A stretch of DNA of 5,258 nt. Source: Actinomycetota bacterium (GTDB lineage Bacteria > Actinomycetota > Actinomycetes > Nanopelagicales > Nanopelagicaceae). The position numbers were made by a program, and so were the translations under genes. This document shows positions 1 through 5,258 of this stretch, one piece after another; positions within the stretch are counted from its first letter, which is position 1, and the number at the start of each line of letters is the position of its first letter. The notes beneath the pieces are model-generated. The model saw only the letters and a list, made by a program, of their open reading frames with translations, searched no databases and was not told the DNA's origin. The DNA is taken from assembly GCA_009699165.1 (NCBI GenBank), contig WLOR01000095.1:1-5258 (forward strand), written 5' to 3'.

Positions 1-910
1 ACCAGTTGGTTATGCATTTGCAATCATGCACTTACTGACACATGGTTTCTTTAAAGCCGGAATGTTCCTTGGTGCCGGTTCGGTAATGCATGGAATGAAC
101 GATGAAGTTAACATGCGTAAATACGGTGCACTCCGAAAGTTCATGCCGATTACGTTTGCAACATTTGGACTTGGTTACTTGGCCATTTTGGGTGTCCCAC
201 CATTTGCTGGTTTCTACTCAAAAGATATGATTATTGAAACTGCATTTAACTCAGGTGGCATCAAGGGAATAATCCTTGGAAGCGTCACACTGTTAGGTGC
301 TGGTATCACAGCTTTCTATATGACACGCGTCATGATTCTTACATTCACTGGCAAATCTCGTTGGGATGAAGAAGCCCACCCACATGAATCCCCATGGTTG
401 ATGTGGTTGCCGATGGCAATCTTGGCAATCGGTTCGGTTACATCCGGATATTTACTAAGTCATGGAGATGCACTCGTTAACTGGTTATCACCACTGTTTG
501 AAAGCCATGGTGAGCACACCGAACTTCTTTCACCGATTGTTGTCTCAGGACTGGCACTCGCGATGGTGGCGATTGGTGTCGCCATAGCCTTTGTTAAGTA
601 CTCAAGGAATGAAGTTGCAGATGTTGCTCCTACCGATGTCTCAATCTTTACATCGATTGCTCGAGCCGATCTCATGCAAGATCGCTTCAACGAGGCTGTC
701 TTTATGCGCACAGGTCAAGCTCTAACCGCAGCACTAGTTAAGACCGATGAAGCGGTCATTGATGGCGCAGTTCGGGGAGTTGGCCAGTTGGCATTGGGCT
801 CAAGTGCATCTCTACGTGGGATTCAGACCGGATTTGTCCGAAGTTATGCAGTATTAATCTTGCTCGGTGCAGTCGCACTGGTTGCAGCTATCTGGGTGGT
901 GGTTCAATAA
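1..910 (+). CDS. nuoL: NADH-quinone oxidoreductase subunit L (NuoL), C-terminal part, 5' end outside window
   Basis: This is the distal antiporter-like, proton-pumping subunit at the tip of the complex I membrane arm. The reading frame is open from the window edge (first full codon at 2-4), so the ATG at 26 is internal and not the start. About 302 residues are visible and roughly 330 are missing, judged against the usual 610-650 aa. The visible part begins in the conserved HLLTHGFFKA helix, whose lysine codon (53-55) matches the central proton-channel lysine of the family. GVPPFAGFYSKD follows, with the conserved channel lysine at 221-223. Next come the HPHESP loop (about 374-391) and two more membrane segments. 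From about 660 there is a long amphipathic region with ADLMQDRFNEA, DEAVIDGAVRG and LRGIQTGFVRSYA motifs. It ends in a last hydrophobic helix (about 839-907). This tail is the lateral helix HL plus final transmembrane helix that sets NuoL apart from NuoM and NuoN. The stop overlaps the nuoM start by one base. No frameshift or missing key residue is seen. Confidence 0.97.
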   Translation, partial: PVGYAFAIMHLLTHGFFKAGMFLGAGSVMHGMNDEVNMRKYGALRKFMPITFATFGLGYLAILGVPPFAGFYSKDMIIETAFNSGGIKGIILGSVTLLGAGITAFYMTRVMILTFTGKSRWDEEAHPHESPWLMWLPMAILAIGSVTSGYLLSHGDALVNWLSPLFESHGEHTELLSPIVVSGLALAMVAIGVAIAFVKYSRNEVADVAPTDVSIFTSIARADLMQDRFNEAVFMRTGQALTAALVKTDEAVIDGAVRGVGQLALGSSASLRGIQTGFVRSYAVLILLGAVALVAAIWVVVQ

Positions 911-2418
911 TGATCTCGTTAACACTTTTGATGGCACTTCCAATTGTTGGCTCTCTGGTGCTTGCCGCTATCCCAAAAGCTAATGAAAAGTTAGTCAAGC
1001 AGACAGCGTTACTTACAACTTTAATTGTCATGGGTGCGACAATCGCAATGGCGGTTGGGTTTGAGCGCGATAACATCGAACTTCAATACACCGAGAAGTA
1101 TTCATGGATTCCATCATTTGGAATCAACTACGCCCTTGGTATCGATGGTCTTGCATTAATTTTGATTTTGATGGCAACCATACTCGCACCAGTTGTTGTT
1201 CTGGCTGGTTGGAACGAGTCTCATGGCGGACGATGGAGTGTTAAAACATTTTACGTATTAATTCTTGTCTTAGAGACGATGATGATTGGCGTATTTGCCG
1301 CGACCGATGTATTCCTCTTCTACGTCATCTTTGAGGCGATGCTTATCCCCGTGTACTTCCTCATCGGGGGATATGGCAGCGGAGAACGTTCTGCCGCGGC
1401 AGTCAAGTTTTTGATTTACAGTCTCTTCGGTGGACTTTTGATGTTGGCATCAATCATCGCGCTCTATGTCATGTCAGGTGCCCAAGGTGGTCATACATTT
1501 GACCTAGCCGCACTCTCGCAACTTGAGATGAGTTCGACGACACAGAATCTTCTTTTCTTAGGATTCTTTATTGCATTTGCCATCAAGGCACCGCTCTGGC
1601 CGCTTCATACATGGTTACCGGATGCTGCCGATTCGGCCACACCAGGCACTTCAGTTCTACTCCTTGGTGTGCTCGATAAAGTTGGAACATTTGGAATGAT
1701 TCGTTACTGCTTAACGCTATTTCCAGATGCGAGCAAAACTTTTACTCCATTGATTTTGGTGTTAGCGGTAATCTCAATCATCTACGGCGCAATTCTTGCA
1801 ATCGGACAACGCGATTTAAAACGCCTGATTGCTTTTACGTCGATATCTCACTTTGGCTTTATCACCATGGGAATCTTTGCAATGACCTCTCAAGGCTATA
1901 GCGGGGCTGCGTTATACATGTTTAACCACGGCTTTTCGACTGCCGCTTTATTCCTTGTCGGCGGCTGGATGATTTCTCGACGGGGATCTTCGACCATCGC
2001 TGACTTCGGTGGTTTGCAGCGCGTAACACCGATCATGGCCTGGACCTTCTTCATAGCTGGAATGTCATCTCTGGCCCTTCCTGGTCTTTCAAGTTTCGTC
2101 AGTGAGTTCTTGGTACTCGTTGGAACATTCACCCGATACCCAGTTCATGCAGTGATAGCGACATTCGGAATCGTCTTAGCTGCGCTCTATATTTTAATTC
2201 CAGTACAAAAAGCTCTTCATGGTCCAACTACACCTGGCAATGAAAGTTTGAGTGATTTAAACCTTCGCGAGAAGATTGCGATTGCTCCTGTTATTGCAAT
2301 AATCGTTGCATTGGGCTTCTACCCATCACCTGTTCTAAAGGTTATAAATCCTGCCGCTACACATGTCATTGCTCAACTGGGCTTTAGTGACCCTGTTCCA
2401 ACGAACGGAAGCAAATAA
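910..2418 (+). CDS. nuoM: NADH-quinone oxidoreductase subunit M (NuoM)
   Basis: This is the middle antiporter-like proton-pumping subunit of the complex I membrane arm. At 502 aa it is the normal family length (E. coli about 509) and it is hydrophobic throughout, with about 14 predicted membrane helices. Key residues are in place: E142 in FYVIFEAMLIPVYF (the helix-5 glutamate), K226 in AIKAPLWPLHTWLPDAA (the helix-7 lysine), K257 in GVLDKVGTFGMIRY (the helix-8 lysine), the QRDLKRLIAFTSISHFGF block (300-317), H340 in MFNHGFSTAALF, and E399 in SSFVSEFLVLVG. That last position holds a glutamate in NuoM where NuoL and NuoN have lysine, which fixes the identity. The loop after HTWLPDA reads ADSATPGTS instead of the proteobacterial HSQAPTAGS; I recall this as the actinobacterial form. 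The ATG at 910 gives a typical hydrophobic first helix and overlaps the nuoL stop as TAATG. A GGTGGTGG run just upstream is only a poor Shine-Dalgarno match. Confidence 0.98.
   Translation: MISLTLLMALPIVGSLVLAAIPKANEKLVKQTALLTTLIVMGATIAMAVGFERDNIELQYTEKYSWIPSFGINYALGIDGLALILILMATILAPVVVLAGWNESHGGRWSVKTFYVLILVLETMMIGVFAATDVFLFYVIFEAMLIPVYFLIGGYGSGERSAAAVKFLIYSLFGGLLMLASIIALYVMSGAQGGHTFDLAALSQLEMSSTTQNLLFLGFFIAFAIKAPLWPLHTWLPDAADSATPGTSVLLLGVLDKVGTFGMIRYCLTLFPDASKTFTPLILVLAVISIIYGAILAIGQRDLKRLIAFTSISHFGFITMGIFAMTSQGYSGAALYMFNHGFSTAALFLVGGWMISRRGSSTIADFGGLQRVTPIMAWTFFIAGMSSLALPGLSSFVSEFLVLVGTFTRYPVHAVIATFGIVLAALYILIPVQKALHGPTTPGNESLSDLNLREKIAIAPVIAIIVALGFYPSPVLKVINPAATHVIAQLGFSDPVPTNGSK
2407..2411 (+). 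promoter_or_regulatory. Shine-Dalgarno-like site (GGAAG) for nuoN
   Basis: GGAAG lies six bases before the nuoN ATG, inside the last codons of nuoM. It is the only one of the three internal starts here with a reasonable purine-rich match at the usual spacing. It supports the start at 2418 and suggests that nuoN can be initiated directly as well as by coupling to nuoM translation. This is pattern matching only. Confidence 0.45.
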
Positions 2419-3935
2419 TGGTATTCACACCGCCAGTACTTAACTACACACTTCTCTCACCTATCCTGATACTCCTTGGTGGAGCTTTAATAGGTGTACT
2501 AGTAGAGGCATTCGTTTCAAAGGCGCTACGTCCAATAACTCAGTTAAGTATCACTATCGGAACATTGCTTTTATCTCTGGTCCAAGTATGGAAGATACGT
2601 AACGAACAATCTCTGACGGCTGCAGCTGGTTCTGTCGTGATTGATGGTCCAGCCGTACTGCTTCAAGCTTCAATTCTGATCATTGCGATAATCTCCGTGT
2701 TTGTTATTGCAGACACCGATCACTTCACCGCATTAGCGGCCTCACTTCCTGGATCCGATGAAGAGCGTCACGCCGTTCAAACGGGCAATCAAGTAACCGA
2801 GGTTTACCCGCTCACTCTCTTTGCAATCGCCGGCATGATGTTGTTCCCAATTTCTAGCGATTTGATTACTTTATTTGTAGCCCTTGAAATGCTTTCACTG
2901 CCACTTTATTTGATGGCCGGACTTTCACGTCGACGCAGGTTGGCATCCCAAGAAGCTGCACTTAAGTATTTCTTATTAGGTGCATTTTCTTCGGCTTTTT
3001 TCCTCTTCGGAATGGCCTATTTATATGGTTATTCAGCCTCTGTCACCTTCGCTGGAATCCGCGAGTCAGTAGTCGGCGGAAGTGGCAATGATGTTCTACT
3101 CCTTATTGGAATGGGATTTATCTCTATTGGTTTGCTATTTAAAGTCGGTGCAGTGCCATTCCATGCTTGGTCTCCAGATGTCTATCAAGGTGCACCAACT
3201 CCAGTAACAGGTTTCATGGCAGCAGCGACAAAAGTTGCAGCTTTCGGCGCCATGCTGCGCATCTACTACACCGTCTTTGCAAATGCTCAATGGTCATGGA
3301 CTCCACTGCTTTCAGTAATTGCAATCATCACGATGCTCTTTGGTTCACTTGTTGCCATTGCTCAAAGGGATGTTAAGCGCATGCTGGCATACTCATCAAT
3401 CGCCCATGCGGGATTCTTGCTCGTAGGTGTTATCGCATTGAATAAAGCTGGACTCGATGCATCGATCTTTTATCTATTTGCCTATGGAGTTGCAACCGTT
3501 GGCGCATTCGCGATTGTGACTTTGGTTCGCGATGCAGGGGGAGAAGTTACCGATTTGAATCGCTGGAAAGGCCTTGGAAAGCGCTCTCCTTGGATAGCCT
3601 CAACATTTGCGGGCTTTTTATTGGCCTTCGCCGGAATTCCACTCACTAGCGGATTTATTGGAAAGTTTTCAATCTTCTCGGCTGCATATGAGAGCGGTGC
3701 TAAAGGTGTTGTAATCGCTGGTGTACTTTCTAGCGCAATTGCCGCTTTCTTCTACATCCGTGTAATTGTTTTGATGTTCTTCACAGATCCAGTCCAAGAT
3801 GGCACAAGCGTTGAACTGCCTTCAGTGCTAACGCGTCTGACGATTATCTTTTCAATTGTGGTGACAATCGCGTTAGGTGTATACCCTGCCCCACTTCTTG
3901 ACTTCATTACACACCTCGCGACGTTTATTCGCTAA
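2418..3935 (+). CDS. nuoN: NADH-quinone oxidoreductase subunit N (NuoN)
   Basis: This is the antiporter-like subunit nearest the quinone-binding end of the complex I membrane arm. At 505 aa it is slightly longer than E. coli NuoN (485). Family landmarks appear in order: E157 in LFVALEMLSLPLY, K183 in AALKYFLLGAF, K242 in LFKVGAVPFHAWSPD, the YQGAPTP block (256-262), K272 in AAATKVAAFGA, QRDVKRMLAYSSIAHAGF (316-333), and K416 in PLTSGFIGKF. The glutamate and the lysines at 242, 272 and 416 correspond to the proton-path residues known from E. coli, so the subunit looks functional. Residues about 99-130 form a polar, charged stretch (SLPGSDEERHAV, then TEVYPL) between two membrane helices. It is absent from the E. 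coli protein and, as I recall, typical of actinobacterial NuoN. The start is chosen because it forms a TAATG overlap with nuoM and has GGAAG at a good distance upstream. The stop overlaps the next gene in the same way. Confidence 0.98.
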   Translation: MVFTPPVLNYTLLSPILILLGGALIGVLVEAFVSKALRPITQLSITIGTLLLSLVQVWKIRNEQSLTAAAGSVVIDGPAVLLQASILIIAIISVFVIADTDHFTALAASLPGSDEERHAVQTGNQVTEVYPLTLFAIAGMMLFPISSDLITLFVALEMLSLPLYLMAGLSRRRRLASQEAALKYFLLGAFSSAFFLFGMAYLYGYSASVTFAGIRESVVGGSGNDVLLLIGMGFISIGLLFKVGAVPFHAWSPDVYQGAPTPVTGFMAAATKVAAFGAMLRIYYTVFANAQWSWTPLLSVIAIITMLFGSLVAIAQRDVKRMLAYSSIAHAGFLLVGVIALNKAGLDASIFYLFAYGVATVGAFAIVTLVRDAGGEVTDLNRWKGLGKRSPWIASTFAGFLLAFAGIPLTSGFIGKFSIFSAAYESGAKGVVIAGVLSSAIAAFFYIRVIVLMFFTDPVQDGTSVELPSVLTRLTIIFSIVVTIALGVYPAPLLDFITHLATFIR

Positions 3936-4924
3936 TGTCATCTTTTGGCATCCCCAACGTTGCGCCAGAGCTTGAGGCGACGTTAGTTGCCCAAATGGCA
4001 CAGGTCGAAGCACTTCTCTTTAGCCACACAAAGAGTGACTACCCCTTTGTCGATGAGACTGCACATCACTTAGTTGCAGCCGGTGGCAAGCGTTTGCGGC
4101 CCCTATTAACCCTATTAACGGCTCAGTTTGGGGACCCAACAGGCCAAGGTGTTATCGCCGCGGCTGTTGCCTGCGAAATCACCCATCTAGCAACTTTGTA
4201 CCATGACGATGTTATGGATGAAGCACCGCTTCGGCGTGGAGTAGAAAGTGCCAATGTCCGTTGGGGAAACACCATCGCGATTTTGACTGGGGATTTTCTC
4301 TTTGCAAAGTCATCGGATTTATTGGCCGATCTCGGCGCTGAAGCTGTGCGATTGCAAGCCCGAACTTTTGAGCGTTTAGTCATCGGACAGATTATGGAGA
4401 CTCAGGGCCCTAACCCTGGTCAAGATCGGCTTGAGCATTATTTGAAAGTTGTCGCAGATAAGACTGGATCATTAATCGCTGCTAGTGCCCGCTATGGAGG
4501 AATGGTTTCGGGTGCACCTGCCGATATCACCGATACCGTCACGGTCTTTGGAGAGAAAATCGGTGTTGCATTTCAGTTAGCTGATGATGTTATCGATATT
4601 GCAAGTGAATCAAATCAATCAGGTAAGACGCCGGGAACTGATTTGCGTGAAGGTGTTCCAACTTTGGTGACATTAAACGTTATGAAATCGACAGACCCTA
4701 CAGATCGCGAATTACAACACTTATTATCGGCTCCAATTGAAGATGAAGCTACAGTGCAAGAAGTACTAACCGCACTTCGTAACCACAAGGCTCTTGATGA
4801 ATCGCGAGAGCAGCTGCATCAAGTCGCCAAAGAGGCTCGTCTTGCACTTGGCCCGCTTCCTATCTGTGATGCAACTGGTGCATTGATGTCGCTATGCGAC
4901 GCGGTTATTGACCGCTCTGCTTGA
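3935..4924 (+). CDS. Trans-polyprenyl diphosphate synthase (class I, likely long-chain, menaquinone side chain)
   Basis: This enzyme should condense isopentenyl diphosphate stepwise onto an allylic diphosphate to build an all-trans polyprenyl chain. At 329 aa it fits the IspB/GrcC/HepT-type family. The motifs are GGKRLRP (50-56, substrate phosphate binding), the first aspartate-rich motif DDVMD (91-95) followed by LRRG, METQG (154-158), KTG (176-178), and the second aspartate-rich motif DDVID (217-221) followed by GKTPGTDLREG (230-240). Residues before the first motif are ATLYH; the fifth position upstream is a small alanine rather than an aromatic residue, which favours long products over farnesyl or geranylgeranyl diphosphate. 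After DLREG the sequence is VPTLVTL, where the usual EGK lysine is valine (common in actinobacteria, as I recall) and the usual TLP proline is valine. The start overlaps the nuoN stop as TAATG, without a visible Shine-Dalgarno site. Position behind the nuo genes suggests menaquinone tail synthesis; the exact chain length cannot be read from the sequence. Confidence 0.93.
   Translation: MSSFGIPNVAPELEATLVAQMAQVEALLFSHTKSDYPFVDETAHHLVAAGGKRLRPLLTLLTAQFGDPTGQGVIAAAVACEITHLATLYHDDVMDEAPLRRGVESANVRWGNTIAILTGDFLFAKSSDLLADLGAEAVRLQARTFERLVIGQIMETQGPNPGQDRLEHYLKVVADKTGSLIAASARYGGMVSGAPADITDTVTVFGEKIGVAFQLADDVIDIASESNQSGKTPGTDLREGVPTLVTLNVMKSTDPTDRELQHLLSAPIEDEATVQEVLTALRNHKALDESREQLHQVAKEARLALGPLPICDATGALMSLCDAVIDRSA
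4101..4118 (+). repeat. Two tandem copies of a 9-bp unit inside the polyprenyl synthase gene
   Basis: CCCTATTAA occurs twice in direct succession. Together with the following bases it encodes LLTLLT (residues 57-62) right after the GGKRLRP motif. Leucine-rich sequence is normal at this place in the family, and the repeat keeps the frame, so it is either chance or an old codon duplication with no expected effect. Confidence 0.6.
4892..4924. other. 33-nt antisense overlap of two convergent genes
   Basis: The 3' ends of the polyprenyl synthase (+) and the RarD-like gene (-) share 33 nt. Both frames use the same codon boundaries, so each codon faces a codon: the TAG stop of the permease is opposite the CTA for Leu320 of the synthase. 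The region encodes the last ten residues plus stop of both proteins. No stem-loop followed by a T-run is visible in or beside it, so where each transcript ends is unclear. Confidence 0.85.
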
Positions 4925-5258
4925 TCTCACCAAGTCAAGAGCTAACGTAGTTAATGCAATCCAGATTATAAAGAAACCAACCCAACGCGCAGTAGGCATA
5001 TCTTCGTGACGCACCCATACCCCGATTGAAAACTGAATCGTTGGAGTTATGTACTGCAATAAACCAATCACAGTGAGTGGCAGTCGTGTTGTTGAGCCAT
5101 TAAAAAGGAGCAGTGGAATTGCAGTTATTGCACCAGCACTCACAAGCAAGATCGTAATCCCTACTCCGTGACCAAACTGTCCAGTGCTTTTATTACCTAT
5201 ATAGAGCAGATATAACAGGTAAGGCAGGCTTGCAATAAGGGTTTCAATCGCCAAGCCC
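4892..5258 (-). CDS. rarD: RarD-like EamA/DMT-family permease, C-terminal part, 5' end outside window
   Basis: This is an inner-membrane transporter of the drug/metabolite transporter superfamily, RarD subgroup. The name comes from a chloramphenicol-resistance association, but the true substrate of this group is not established. About 121 residues are visible; RarD proteins are usually near 300 aa, so the first EamA repeat and part of the second lie beyond the window edge. The frame stays open to the edge, so the TTG codon at 5254 is internal. Visible features are a GLAIETL helix start, AGAITAIPLLLFNGSTTRLPL (trimmed: AGAITAIPLLLF then TRLPL), the diagnostic GLLQYITPTIQF segment (from about 5065 down to 5030), a VRHEDMP loop with the conserved glutamate, a final hydrophobic helix RWVGFFIIWIALTTL, and a polar tail SSRAVNNRVA. 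It is convergent with the polyprenyl synthase and its last ten codons plus TAG stop overlap that gene. No functional link to complex I is evident. Confidence 0.88.
   Translation of the reverse strand, partial: GLAIETLIASLPYLLYLLYIGNKSTGQFGHGVGITILLVSAGAITAIPLLLFNGSTTRLPLTVIGLLQYITPTIQFSIGVWVRHEDMPTARWVGFFIIWIALTTLALDLVRSSRAVNNRVA

Noticed and set aside
26..28. ATG at 26 as the start of a 294-residue protein
   Set aside because: The frame is open upstream to the window edge and encodes conserved NuoL sequence (PVGYAFAIMH...), so this methionine is internal to a truncated nuoL.
460..2132. Minus-strand open frames at 460-711, 888-1076 and 1896-2132
   Set aside because: They lie antisense within or across well-conserved nuoL/nuoM coding sequence, have low-complexity translations with no recognisable domain, and have no convincing ribosome site.
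3167..3376. Plus-strand open frame of 69 codons inside nuoN
   Set aside because: It is an out-of-frame shadow of the conserved FHAWSPD to QRDVKR region; the translation is rich in Cys, Ser and His with no domain.
4123..4383. Minus-strand open frame of 86 codons inside the polyprenyl synthase
   Set aside because: It is antisense to the region coding for the first aspartate-rich motif and METQG approach; its sequence looks like a composition artefact.
4925..4965. Possible terminator downstream of the polyprenyl synthase (TAAC GTA GTTA near 4944-4954)
   Set aside because: The stem is only four AT-rich pairs with no T-run, and it lies inside the RarD-like coding sequence.
5252..5254. TTG on the - strand as the start of a 120-residue protein
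   Set aside because: The RarD-like frame continues to the window edge and the visible part matches only the C-terminal portion of the family, so this is an internal leucine.
1..5258. Search for mobile elements, CRISPR, tRNA/rRNA or a hidden novel system
   Set aside because: Nearly every base is accounted for by five conserved genes; no spaced repeats, terminal inverted repeats, transposase or integrase motifs, or structured RNA were seen.

Overview
The window is an ordinary, well-packed stretch of a bacterial chromosome. It holds the distal end of a respiratory complex I (nuo) operon, a polyprenyl diphosphate synthase attached to that operon, and the C-terminal part of a RarD-type transporter facing the other way. 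The protein features point to an actinobacterium. NuoM has TPGTS where proteobacterial NuoM has APTAG. NuoN carries a hydrophilic insertion ending in TEVYPL. The prenyl synthase has GTDLREGVPTL where other families usually have EGK. Base composition looks like roughly 45-48% GC by eye, low for the phylum. With the very tight gene packing, this suggests a streamlined freshwater actinobacterium (acI / Nanopelagicales type). That placement is inference from memory of these families, not a database result.

Layout: the 3' half of nuoL (1-910), nuoM (910-2418), nuoN (2418-3935) and a trans-polyprenyl diphosphate synthase (3935-4924) run on the + strand. Each adjacent pair shares one base through a TAATG stop/start overlap. 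The 3' end of a rarD-like gene (4892-5258) lies on the - strand and overlaps the synthase tail by 33 nt. There is no non-coding stretch of any size and no promoter, RNA gene, mobile element, CRISPR array or convincing terminator.

Functionally, NuoL, NuoM and NuoN are the three antiporter-like proton-pumping subunits of the membrane arm of NADH:quinone oxidoreductase. All the key lysines and glutamates I could check are present. The polyprenyl synthase most likely makes the isoprenoid tail of menaquinone, the quinone this complex reduces, so its co-transcription would link quinone supply to the enzyme that uses it. The RarD-like permease looks unrelated to this pathway.

I found no evidence of an undescribed system. 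The points worth a second look are about gene architecture: three TAATG couplings in a row, and an in-register antisense overlap of two convergent genes.
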